In this document: piece after piece, positions 12,786 through 22,965 of the stretch | How the letters are laid out: every line of letters begins with the position of its first letter | Numbering within the stretch: position 1 is the first letter of the stretch | The notes under the pieces: generated by a model | Databases searched by the model: none | The model's input: only the letters and a program-made list of their open reading frames with translations | What the model was told of the DNA's origin: nothing | Translations under genes and position numbers: made by a program | Assembly: GCF_034190915.1 (NCBI RefSeq) | Contig: NW_026947486.1 | Coordinates: forward strand, 21,664,001-21,728,000 | Reading direction: 5' to 3' | Source of the DNA: Cavia porcellus | Lineage: Eukaryota > Chordata > Mammalia > Rodentia > Caviidae | Length of the DNA: 64,000 nucleotides

Positions 12786-14095
12786 TACTTCTGCATCATA
12801 TGGCACCTCTGCATGAATTAGAAAAAAGCACCCTTTTCTTCAGATATACAATTGATGACCTCCGGCTAATATCCTTAGCCAAGTACTTTCTTATAGGATA
12901 GACCCTGCCTCCCAGGCCATCTGCTTCTCTATCAGGAATGCAAAGATGGATTTCTAAATGAAGCTTTTATTTATGAATAAATGGATTCTCTGTTGACCAG
13001 ATTATGGAGGCTCTGTAAGTGTGGCCCAGCCTCCCAGTCTCTTGCTCTTGCTACAGCATTCTGACTTTGGTACTAGCTTTTGTAAGACATACTTCTGAGG
13101 TTAACTTGGTTGTTATAAAATCCAGTCAAATACATTCCAAACAGCTTTCAGATTATCATGTTTTGGGGATTATCCATACCTACAATTTATACCCTGTTAG
13201 GTGAAGGATATAAATCTGTCCTTTTCCTCTTTTTAGTTCTACTTTGTCTCCTCTAGTAATCCTACTAGCTATATACATCAACTTTCAGAATTACTTTTCA
13301 GAAGTAACTGTAAGAAAGGGCACAGGACATTGGCCTCAGAAAAACCCTTGGAAAGTCTAATGAATTCTTGAGTCTCATCCTATCCCCCCCCTGCAAATTG
13401 GATCATAATCTTCTGTGAGCAATACTGGTATCAAGTATCAACATCTTCATGGCTTTCTTTTGATCTACTCTCTCCTTTATAATCTCACTTCTATGGAAAT
13501 ACTGGAACTCAGAAAAAGATTATGTCATAGGCCAAACCGATTAATATATAAAGTGGGATCTCAGGGTATGGACATTTTTGATCTCATGTTGCTCAATATC
13601 CAGTCCATTTGCCTATTTCAGGAGTTTGGTGAGAGTCAGCTGAATTGGGTAATGGTGGAACAGGGTACAATCATATTTTACACCCTTTGCTGTCTAACAT
13701 GTTTCCTTTACTCAGAGGCAGCGTCAGGATCTTCAAGCAGAAAAGGCTTTGGAGAGTACTTGACACATCATAAATAGCATAATTTACCTAGTGATAAGTA
13801 GGCATCGTTGTGTCATTTGATTTATGAAAAGGGACTATTTTTCAGTCTTTGGGAAGCAATTAGATTTGTTTTAAAAAATTACAGTTTCCTATATCTGAGA
13901 GATAGTCACTGCTGCTATGCTCAATTTTCTTTTAAGCCATATACCTGCTAAGGGGTGACGCTGGAAGAGCCTACTAACTTCCCAGAGGTGAAAAGACAGA
14001 AAACAGTGGGAGGAGGTGATATTTGGAAGATTCATCTATCAGTGTGGCCTGGGAATGAAACATTTAGAACACATTTTGCCTGTAAACAATTTTCA
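12786..14095. other. No gene recognised (3' flank of DGKK)
   Basis: The longest plus ORF (13415-13777, 120 codons) has no recognisable domain and no splice or promoter context. The DGKK 3' UTR may extend into this stretch on the minus strand, but no unique polyadenylation site can be fixed. Confidence 0.35.
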
Positions 14096-14142
14096 TGGTA
14101 AGTACTGGAGAAGTTTCATGCTGGTAAGTACTGGAGAAGTTC
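14096..14142 (+). repeat. Short tandem duplication, ~24 bp unit
   Basis: The phrase 'ggtaagtactggagaagtt' occurs twice head to tail (14097 and 14121), linked by 'tcatgct'. It overlaps the end of the candidate alternative DGKK terminal exon. Confidence 0.85.
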
Positions 14143-14253
14143 AGCAGCTACTGTGCAAGGAGGGGGCAATTTGAAGTCAGGAAACACAGATAAATCCCAG
14201 TCTCTCCTTTTCTTTTCTGATGATCTCTTGCTACAAAGTGGGTCTTCATTTAT
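14116..14253 (-). CDS. Candidate alternative terminal exon of DGKK
   Basis: If exon 14 uses the weak gtacat donor, this 45-codon open stretch plus TGA would continue in phase 0. It reads INEDPLCSKRSSEKKRRDWD and then FKLPPPCTVAAELLQYLPA. The acceptor candidates just upstream lack a pyrimidine tract, which argues against it. Treat it as an open question; read-through of exon 14 is at least as likely. Confidence 0.25.
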   Translation of the reverse strand: MNEDPLCSKRSSEKKRRDWDLSVFPDFKLPPPCTVAAELLQYLPA

Positions 14254-14451
14254 CTTCCTATGGTAACCCCATTTTTCATGATCTCTGCCTTGTTCTAGTC
14301 TCTTAAGATGAGATGAGGAAGAAAACACTCCATTAAAGTTAAAGTTTAAAGCTACCACAAACTGCTTCAGTTACCACGCTATCATACTGGAAGATAAGGT
14401 ACTGAGGAAGAATTCTCTTTTCCCCTTTATTTCGATCTCTAAGTTATGTAC

Positions 14452-14562
14452 CTCTGGAAAAATGATTGAATTCATCCAGTTGATCTCTGATAGCTTTTCA
14501 AACTCCTTATTCATAGCATCCAGAGCAGTTTGTAGTGTGGCTTCATCCTCAGCATCTTTCAA
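14452..14562 (-). CDS. DGKK: DGKK exon 14 of window (last confident coding exon)
   Basis: 111 bp, 37 codons from a clear acceptor ('tgccacag' style on the coding strand), residues 527-563, LKDAEDEATLQTALDAMNKE ... INWMNSIIFPE. The 3' boundary is unsure. A weak donor (GAG|gtacat) would splice onward in phase 0. Alternatively the frame simply reads on for 26 codons to TAA at 14371-14373, in which case this is the terminal exon. An AATAAA on the coding strand lies about 20 bp past the possible donor. Confidence 0.8.
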
Positions 14563-14935
14563 CTGCCACAGACAGGAAAAAGAATGAGTGCCCAAATGCC
14601 AAGAACTCTGCATTCATAGACTCTTGCCCTCCCCCTTACTCCTAGTTCCTTCTAGGGGCCAAGGCACCACAGAGTGACAACTGGTATTTCCTTTGGCCTA
14701 TCATCTGCTTTTTGGTTTCTTGAAAGTAAGATCTAGCTACAGAAAGTTCTCTTCTTTCTTAACAGGAAGAGCCAAGAATTTGACAGATGGTGGGCACACT
14801 TTGGGCCTGGGCATACTCATTGTTTGGTAAACAAAGAAATTTTGTCCACTATCATTTAACACTTAGTTTTTTTTCCCTACAGTTTAGGGTCTAGGACAAA
14901 GTTTCTGGAACCATCACAGTGTCCCCCTATATAAC

Positions 14936-15125
14936 AGCTACCAAGTTTTTAGCACGTATTGTATTCCAGAAATTATGCAACATAATTTGATTCTTCATTC
15001 CCAATAACTTTATAATACTTTAAAAGTATTGTCCTCATTTCATATGTAAGAAAACAGACTCATAAATTTGGTGCTCAACAATACATGGATAAACAGAAGC
15101 CAGATCTGTTTAACTCAATAACCTA
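14936..15125 (+). repeat. MIR SINE
   Basis: 'taccaagtttttagcacgta', 'tgtcctcatttcatatgtaa', 'aaacagactca' and 'agccagatctgtttaactc' follow the MIR order on the plus strand. Diverged. Confidence 0.7.
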
Positions 15126-16244
15126 CCTTTTATACAACATTATCACAGAAAAGGACATGTGGGGTGGCCACAAGAAGGGAGGCCAGATGCCAGGAGAAAT
15201 TTTTATTGCACACTTACTGTAATTTAAAAGCTATTTCGTAAAGCAAGGAGAAATGGTTAGAGAAAGACTGGTTCAAATTTTCCATTCCTGGTAGAGGGTC
15301 TGCTTCCCTAGGTTGTGCTGTAGCCCCTGGCTATTCACTCTTAGTAATTAAATAACGAACCTAGCTTGTCCCTCAGGTTCAGGAAACCAAATCTAAGTGC
15401 TCCCTAGTAAACCCTATACCCACAGGATGCACTCTGTACAGTGTATGGGAGACTAGATCCTTTTGAGATCATCTCCAATGCACACAAACCAAATTCTAGA
15501 TCAGCAATACAGATGAGATCATTTATGTTCCATTAGTTAATAAGCTGGGGACACAGAAACACACTGACAGAAACACACTTATATATTCAGCCCGGAAAGC
15601 CTTGCAGCTCAGCTAAACTGGCCTCATCTTTTCTCTCAGTCATGTACTCTGCTTTTGATCTGGCACATTTGTGGCTTTTTGCTGTGTCTGGCCTGTTTTC
15701 TGCTCCAGCCATAGATAGTGCTTTATTACCTATCACAATTGGATGTAAGTGAATGTTCAGGGGGTGGGATGGGAGGTTATGGCTAGTCAGATGGAATATG
15801 AAGGAGAAACAAGTCAGGGCTGACAAATAAGTTCTTTTACTTTACAAATAATGACAGAACAATACAAAGTAGTCCGGATACACAGAGTAAATGTATACCA
15901 AATAAAGAAAGTAGGAATTATCGGTGGGATTCAATTTGTTGAAAAACTAAATTCCCACTATATTGGCCCCCTAGAGGTCCATGTGTTAAAGGCACTACTG
16001 GAAGTTGGTGAAGCCTTTAGGAGACAAGGCTTAGTAGGAGGTGTTCTGGTCATTTGGGTATGCCATTAAAGAGGATAGTGAGACCTCTGCCTGTCTTCTT
16101 TCACTCTTTTTCATTATTGATCATGAGGTAAACAATTTTGCCCCACCATGTTCTCTTCAACAGGATGTGCTACCTCACCACAAGCAAAAGCTACAGAGCC
16201 AACAAATCATGGATTGGAATCTCTAATAAACAAACAAATAACTG

Positions 16245-16410
16245 TTTTTTTCTTTGTCTTTTTGAGGCAGGGTTTCACTATTGCAGTTCAGGCTGATCTT
16301 AAATTCTTTATAACCCAGGCTGGCCTAGCACTTGCAGCTATCCTCCTGCCTCAGCCTCCTGGGTCCTGGGAATACAGGCATGTGCTAATATGCATGGGCT
16401 TTTCCTCTCT
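16245..16410 (-). repeat. B1-type SINE, antisense
   Basis: From 'tttttgaggcagggtttcac' through 'cccaggctggcctagcac' and 'ctcctgcctcagcctcctgg' to 'gaatacaggcatgtgct', the reverse complement of a 7SL-derived B1. It lies in the intron and is sense relative to DGKK transcription. Confidence 0.85.
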
Positions 16411-17235
16411 CCTGATTATTTCAGGAACTTGTTGCAGTTACAGAAAGCTGACTGACAAAGGCCAACACTGAGCTTGTTATTGCCCTCTTTCTTCAAGGGG
16501 AAGAATGTTAGCCCTTGATATAGTGAGATAAAGCCTTACCTTCCTCCTACCTCTATGATAGCCTGTTTGGAAATAGATGGTCATTCTTAGTTACTGTTGC
16601 CTGCCTTCTGGCTTCATTTGGATATGTATATATCTGTATGGGAGTGGGTGGGTGGCAAGGTTTCACCAGGTTCTTTGAGATAGGAGCCTTCTAGACGCTC
16701 CTGCCCTATGGTAAAGTATGCTTAAATTAAATTGTTGACTGTGATGGACGAGTTTCCAGGACATAAGCTTCAAGAAAGCCTAAGTAGCAGTGAGAGGTTA
16801 AACTCTCATATTTTCTGCTGCCCAACCTGGCAAGGACACTGAATACTGCTTATATATAGAAAGTACTCCTGCTGTTGTTGCATAAAGCTAAGGGCCACTA
16901 GCTTGGGGCTCAGATGCCAAGATCGCCTGGCCTGAGTGTTTCAGATACTCTGTCCCTGAGCAGTAAGCCAATTAGATATGCAAATGAAAAGTAGAAGTGG
17001 ATATTTCTTGTAGCTTCATCTCAGAAGCCCTTCTTCAAACAAACTTTAATTAGATGATAGGTAGCACCTGCCTCTCAGACTTAGCAGCCAGCCTCAAAGT
17101 GGGGGTGATCATGATCAGGTACCTCGTCAAAGCACATTTATCAAGTATGCCCATTCTGAGAAAAGTATTTCCATTCTGAGAAAAATGAAACTAGTCTTGT
17201 GGCCTAAAAACAAAGTCTTAGTCCATTTTTTCTAG

Positions 17236-17900
17236 TACTAATGTTGGGCCACTGCCGTGTTACTAGGCACTTATGATACAATAGTTTGCTAAATTCTCAA
17301 GGATAACCAGGCAGATTGAGATCACAACTTCTATTTTGTAGATGGAAACTAAGACTCAGAGAAGTTATTTCACACTGCTAGTGTTATGGATTGAATTGTG
17401 CCCTATTCTCAAAACATGTTGAAGTTCCCAATACCTTGGAATATAACCTTATTTGAAATTTGAGACTTTGTAGAAGTAATTAATTATTAAGTTGAAGTCA
17501 TACTGGATGAGGCTGACCCCAATCCAATATGACTCATGTTCTTAAGATGACCATATGAAGGCAAAGATACTCAGGGAGAATGCTGTTTGATGATAGAGAC
17601 AGAGGTCAGAGTGATGCATCTACAAGCCAAGGAACACCAAAGATTTACACAAACCACTAGAAGCTATGAAGAAGTAAGCAAGGATCTCTTATAGGTTTCA
17701 GAGGGGATGAAGCCTTACTAACATCTTAATTTTGGATTTCTAAATTTCAGAATTGTGAGGCAATAAGTTTCTTTTGTTTTAAGTCACATAGTTCCTGGTA
17801 CTTTGTTAAAGCAGCCTTCTGGAATTGAAACAACTAGTAAATAGCAGATCTGGAATTTGAATCAAAAGTTCCCTAAGCTTTCCCACTAGTTCATATTGTC
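17236..17900 (+). repeat. MIR SINE split by an LTR insertion
   Basis: The left half (17236-17381: 'tactaggcacttatgatac', 'tagatggaaactaagactca', 'cacactgctag') resumes at 17837 ('taaatagcagatctgg', 'gaatttgaatcaaaag') after a 451 bp insertion. It is a clear older-in, younger-over nesting. Confidence 0.75.
17382..17832 (+). mobile_element. Old solo LTR, MaLR/ERVL-like
   Basis: 451 bp starting TG ('tgttatggattgaattgtg') and ending CA ('ggaattgaaaca'), flanked by near-identical 5 bp sequences gctag (17377-17381) and actag (17833-17837). The 5 bp duplication and the wording fit an old mammalian class III/MaLR LTR. 'gcaataagtttcttttg' near the end stands where the polyadenylation region would be. 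It is non-coding. The subfamily is not certain. Confidence 0.65.
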
Positions 17901-18243
17901 TTTCAACATGTAGAAAAAACATCTAGAAACTTGAGAGCTCAAAATACCTTACTCTTCTATGCACCATATCAGGTATGATGAGAAGATCTGACCTTTAATT
18001 GGCCTGGTTGGGACCCAGGAGACATTTGAAAAAAGAAAGAAGGGATTTCTTTCAAGAAATTAACATAACATGAATTAGCATAACCTATGAAATAATGCAA
18101 TCAATGACAACACTGGATGACAAAGCAGAGACTGCCATGCGAAGACCTGCTCAAACTGACCCCATGTTTGCAGTACCCGGGAACCAAGCACAGATTTCAC
18201 ATGGTATTCTTTGACATGCCATGCTCCATCCCCCTCCACTCAC

Positions 18244-18330
18244 CAACTTTTCATCCAGGAAAGCTTTTGTGTCACTGTAGAGACCTTTAAGGCTAAATGT
18301 AACATCTACTGCATCAGTTCTGCTTAGAGT
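18244..18330 (-). CDS. DGKK: DGKK exon 13 of window (C-terminal region)
   Basis: 87 bp, 29 codons, phase 0/0, residues 498-526, TLSRTDAVDVTFSLKGLYSD then TKAFLDEKL. Acceptor 'cttttctcag', donor gtgagt. It corresponds to the T-x-x-D/A-V-x-V/I-xxKxLY segment shared with delta and eta. Confidence 0.9.
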
Positions 18331-18719
18331 CTGAGAAAAGAAAAGACAGGAAGGGAAAGGACAAAGACAGAGGACTTGGTTAGTAGGCATGCAGCTGGCT
18401 TTTTCATCTGAAGTAAGAGCAGGCTAGTAGAATGCAGCTGTAGATGAAAATTAATATTCAAAATATAGCACATCTAATACAACATAGGCACCAATCAATC
18501 AGAACTGATGCCAGCTGTCAACTGGTACAGCTGTATTGGTGTGCACTACAAAGTAGCACAGAAAAACTTAGCTTTTGGTGTCATTCATTGGATAAAGAGG
18601 GTATATGAAAATAGGAAAACCAGTGGATAAATTTGAGGCTAGTCACTGTCCCTACACTAAAATCAACTTTTCTATGGCAAGTAGAGTTTGACTCAACTAT
18701 CCCTTTTTTCAAAACTCTA

Positions 18720-18832
18720 TATCTGGGGTCCCAGGCCTCTTAGGACTATCTAGGCTACTGAAGATCAAACTCATGACCTCGTGCTTACCAGTAAGGTGCT
18801 TATGCTGCTGAGCTAAATCCCTGGCCCAAATT
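18720..18832 (-). repeat. ID-type SINE, antisense, diverged
   Basis: The reverse complement of 'gcttatgctgctgagctaaa' plus 'tccctggccca' is an ID head, followed by a poorly conserved body with 'gatcaaactcatgacc'. It lies in the intron between exons 12 and 13. Confidence 0.75.
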
Positions 18833-19411
18833 CTAGTATTTTTGCCTAGCACTAAAGTGTGTTTTTTGTTTTTTGGTGGTGGAGATGGATGTAATCCCAC
18901 GCTTCATGTATGCTAGGTAAGGGCTCTGAAGTTACTTTGTAAAAAAGCATTGTTTAAATCTTTTGGCAGTAGGGAAAATCATGAAATGGTACATTTAACA
19001 GTATCTGATTTGAACCTTTTCCTCAAAAGGGAAACTAGAGAACCTTAGAGCTCTGATTTCAATGCCAGCTATCACTTTCTCAAGTTATAGAAGGAAACAC
19101 CTGGGACTGGAAAGGTCCAAGGCCAATTTGCTCTCCATCCACTGCCATTTCTTCTCTGAACCTGGTATGGTGGGTAGGTATGAGGAAAAAGTGTTGGTTG
19201 TCAGGCTGATGAAATCTACTGTAGGATTTCCCCAGTAGCCACCTTGGTCCTATAGAAAGTCAGAAAATTCCTGGCTTTCCATCCACTCCTTAAATTTCCT
19301 GCCATAACCCTTTTCCAGTTTCTTCATCCAACCTATTCTTCCCCATTCCTTCTCTTTCATTTCTTCTTTTCTAATTTTGATCCTGTCCTTCATCTATCCC
19401 TTTTTCCTTAC

Positions 19412-19553
19412 CTCAGTGATAATACAAAAAGATGCACCTGCCCTATTTCCACTGTCTTGGCCATAAAATATATTGTTCAAGATGTTAACACTAGCATTCA
19501 CAGAATCCATGAGGACAGACATGTGCTGGTGGATCTTGCTGAGGTCATTAAGT
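19412..19553 (-). CDS. DGKK: DGKK exon 12 of window (C-terminal region)
   Basis: 142 bp (1 + 47 codons), residues 451-497, LNDLSKIHQHMSVLMDSVNA ... ASFCIITE. Acceptor 'ttattacag', donor gtaagg. The NAxxNILNxIFYGQDSGN wording is what I recall for kappa. No known catalytic motif lies here; it is a helical tail region. Confidence 0.88.
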
Positions 19554-20125
19554 CTGTAATAAAACAAGAACAGTAGATGAGCTGGGAGCTCAGAACTTTT
19601 GGTTTGATGTACTCGTGAGTGTAGAAATGAAAGCCCTAGGCATTGGATTTGAACTCTTTTTCTCTCTCATTAGTTTTTCTCTTCTCTTCGTATCCCTGAT
19701 GTCAGTAAACATTTCTGTTCCTCTCTAAGTATTCATTTTTGTGCATCTTTGTTTCACCTGAATTGAGATACTGGGAACTTTGTTAGGGTAGGAAGCTAAA
19801 ATAGAGTAGTATAGATAACTCTAGAAATTACAAAGCCTTTTTGATATTTAAGGGCAAGGATAACATTCTTAGTACCATTGAATCTGAAATAGCATCAGGG
19901 AATCAGAACTTATCTTTGGGCCTCATGGGAAATGTCCATGCTGCCTTATTTCCAACCACAAGGAATATTATCTGGGGGTTGTCAGAGCCCTTAATCAATT
20001 TTTAGAGCCCTAGGTGACATTCCTTTCTGAGGTCAGATTCTCTGGCAGTCAATGGATATAAATTGGCTGCTTCTCTCTATCCCTTCTCATGTTTCCCAGT
20101 CCTTTACTGTGACCAGTTTACTTAC

Positions 20126-20286
20126 TTGCTAATGAGGTTTTCTGCAAGTCGAGCTAAGTGCTTCATCTGGGCATACTCCTCATCAGAGAGACTATCTTGA
20201 AAGTCCTGGGAATCCAACTGGGGTTGAGGCACAGCTTGAATTTCATTATGTTTGCACTTCCACATTTTCATTGAGTTCTCAAAGTC
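20126..20286 (-). CDS. DGKK: DGKK exon 11 of window (C-terminal region)
   Basis: 161 bp (53 codons + 2), residues 397-449, DFENSMKMWKCKHNEIQAVP ... EEYAQMKHLARLAENLIS. FENxMKMWKCKH and the SLSDEEYAQM stretch point to the kappa paralogue. Acceptor 'atctctag', donor gtaagt; the split Lys codon (AA + A) joins exon 12. Confidence 0.9.
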
Positions 20287-20639
20287 CTAGAGATGAACAC
20301 AGTGGCAGATCCTAATGAGTGCAATCCCTAAGAAGACACCTGACAGATCTATTTGAGTCTGACATTTGTGGGTAATGAGTGGGTATGGTACATAAAGGAG
20401 AATGTCAATCCCTCTTCATTCTTCCATAAATTCTTCCATCTCTACATCTATCTATCTTTCTAGTCAATGTTTAAGTTTTTGCTGTCATTAATATGCTTGG
20501 TTGTAGGAATCTTTAATTGGAAAGATATTTTAGTGTCCAGACACTCCTAGATTAGATCATCATGATCAATAAGAAAGTAGAGCACTTTCCATGTTCTCTT
20601 GTTTGCCCAATCTAGGCAATATGCTGTGATGGAACTTAT

Positions 20640-20830
20640 AGCTAGATATACGAAATTTAATTGTAAATCATGTTTGTGTCATTTGCTAGTTATGCAACTG
20701 TTAGCAAGTTATTAAGATGGGCAAATTGTTTATTTACTTCACAGGATTGTTGGAAGGACATATGTGAGGCAATGCATATAAAGTATCCAGCATAAATTAG
20801 GTATTTTATAATTGGACATCCCCTTTCCTC
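20640..20830 (-). repeat. MIR SINE, antisense
   Basis: 'catttgctagttatgcaact', 'ttagcaagttatta', 'ggattgttggaaggac' and 'catataaagtatccagcat' follow the reverse complement of MIR. It lies in the intron between exons 10 and 11. Confidence 0.75.
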
Positions 20831-21124
20831 TCTATTGCTGTTTCTATGGACTGTTCACAGGTTATAGTAGAAGACAGTACCCAAATACCAAAGAGCTGAT
20901 AAATAATGGCTTCTTTGTAGCTTTAAAGGTTTAGCTAAATTGGTTGATGTTTGTGAGTTCAGAATTTTGAGGCACCTTAAAGGAACTTAGCGGCAATATT
21001 TAATATAGAATATGTTGCTGAAAGAACATTTCTCTATTATCATATGAATCCTTTAACTCTATGTGCAGTGAAATGCAGGATAGCCTTGTCCAAAACCATG
21101 GGAGACAGGGCCTTGTTTTGCTCT

Positions 21125-21290
21125 CTTGGAAAGTGGTTTGCAAATGTCCGTATGTATTTCAATGTCTTAAGGAATATGTTTACAAATATAGGCTCCTGGG
21201 GACCACCTCTCCTCATTCTGATCATAGTTCTGGTACATTTATAAGCAACATCACAGGTGACTCTGATAGCAAGGGCATGCAGGTTTTCCT
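21125..21290 (-). mobile_element. MER5A/MER20-like DNA transposon fragment
   Basis: 'ataggctcctggggaccacc', 'ctcattctgatcatag' and 'catcacaggtgactctga' are typical of small hAT-Charlie non-autonomous elements. The fragment lacks clear terminal inverted repeats. Strand is tentative. Confidence 0.55.
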
Positions 21291-21385
21291 TTGAAGAATT
21301 CTATTTGACTGGAAATATTCAGTTCTCATGTGATAGCTATAAATGAGGTAGTGTAGAAGCTCAAAATGGGCCTTTCTCCTCTTAC

Positions 21386-21520
21386 CCGATCTCTCATCAG
21401 AACCTGGGCAGCATTTTTGTATCTAATCTTGATAAGACCTGGCCTCTGAACCCAGGCCTCCCCATCCACCTGCACAGGGATACCTTCTTCACCATCAATG
21501 GTTATCATCAATTCACGGCA
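21386..21520 (-). CDS. DGKK: DGKK exon 10 of window (DAGKa end, [12 protein letters not shown])
   Basis: 135 bp, 45 codons, phase 0/0, residues 352-396: [20 protein letters not shown] then [20 protein letters not shown]. The [15 protein letters not shown] segment closes the DGK accessory domain; here the usual PPG is RPG. Acceptor 'ttctctgacag', donor gtaaga. The intron to exon 9 is 330 bp. Confidence 0.95.
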
Positions 21521-21850
21521 CTGTCAGAGAAAAGGAGAGCATATAGGGAAGAAAAATGAGGCAACCAACATAGATTAGTCTAATAATCTCATAGTTATGA
21601 ACTGACTGTGTGTTGAAGCAGTACGGGCAAAGATGTGAATCAAATCATTCCAGGCAGAAACATGTATTTCTATGAACTTTTTGCTCATTGGTCTCTGCAA
21701 CCTCTGTCTCCAAGCGTAGCCAACTCACCAAATTACCTGCTTCCTCAACTCTGGAACTCTTACACCCAGTTAATTCTTGGGGTTAACTATGTGCTTGTTT
21801 GCAGCCACAGAACTCAGCCTTTTATTGGTACCCACCCAACCCCTGCCTAC

Positions 21851-21964
21851 CTGGGCAATACGATGGTGATGTAAATTGATGATACGGGACATAGCCATCT
21901 GCACAGTGCCAAAGATTGCCACCACTTCCAATTTCCTGTCATCTATTGCAGGAGCCTCATATTC
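21851..21964 (-). CDS. DGKK: DGKK exon 9 of window (DAGKa)
   Basis: 114 bp, 38 codons, phase 0/0, residues 314-351: [20 protein letters not shown] then [18 protein letters not shown]. It matches the DDKxLEVVAIFxxxQMAxSR and LxHHRIAQ elements of the accessory domain. Acceptor 'cttcttccttag', donor gtaggc. This is the first exon after the 22.5 kb retroelement-filled intron. Confidence 0.95.
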
Positions 21965-22965
21965 CTAAGGAAGAAGAACCATGTCATATTTCCCACTATC
22001 ATGAAATCACATTTTGTTTATGACAAACAAGTGTGCTTTAAAGATTCCTGGTGATAGTTTTCTAGTTTGTGAGTAGGAAAACTGCATTATTAAAAGAGGA
22101 ATATACGAGGTAAAGAAGTGAGTCTGGGAAAAGGATGCAGAAATTGCAACTTTTAGCTCCTTTTCATATCATAGTTCACAGCCAGTTTATTCTCCGTTTA
22201 ATCTAACATCATAAACTCCCACAGTCAGTCTTATTGGCCTAATGACTTTCCTAGGTGAGCTCAGAAGAAAGGGTTTTTGGTTAGTTTCCCAGGAGATTTT
22301 ATTGACAGGCCACCTTAGAATAAAGAACATGGCCTTGATAATCTTTCTAGGGTCTTTCAGGCCTGAGAAATGGAGAATTCCAAGTCATGTGATACTTCAG
22401 AGTTGATCTAGACCTAAGGTTTTTGATCCATTCTTGGTTTCTTGAATGGTAATTGACTCTCCAATTGTATGTGTATAGATTCCAGTGGTGCTTTGCACAC
22501 AGGGGGATCAGCTCCAGTGCCAGTGTGTCTGGCTACCACTTCCTGTTTAAGTTTTTCTTTTCTTTTCTTTCTTTTTTTCACTCTACTTTCTTCCTGGGTC
22601 AAGGGGATCCATTTCTTTCTTTGTGATATTCTCCAGAATGCTGTATTCCAGTATATGGGCTGTTTCTCTCAGAGAGAGAGTGACTCCTGGAGTATAAGCA
22701 GGGGCAGGGCAGGCTGGTCCCTCCCTTCTGAGATGGTTAACCACAGGGAGTCTTCAGTACACTAGTGTGTGCCATGTAGTCAGGGTTGGTTAGGGATAGC
22801 TTTAGGGAAACCTCGGCCGTGGCTATTGGATTGCACACAGGGGTGGGACTCAGTCTAAGCAATTTTCACCAATCTGCTCTGTGCTAGGAAATCACAGTGA
22901 AGTTGGGTGGTTGGCAAGCTTGAAGACCTTGGTGGGAAGATGTGGTCATGGAGGGAGCAGCAGAC

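Larger units (their letters stand above)
14563..18243 (-). other. DGKK intron between exons 13 and 14
   Basis: 3,681 bp holding a MIR at about 14940-15125, a B1 at about 16245-16410 and a MIR split by an LTR at 17236-17900. The rest (about 15130-16240 and 16410-17235) has nothing I recognise. Confidence 0.6.

Noticed and set aside
13415..13777. 120-codon plus-strand ORF
   Set aside because: No recognisable domain, no splice signals, antisense and 3' to DGKK.
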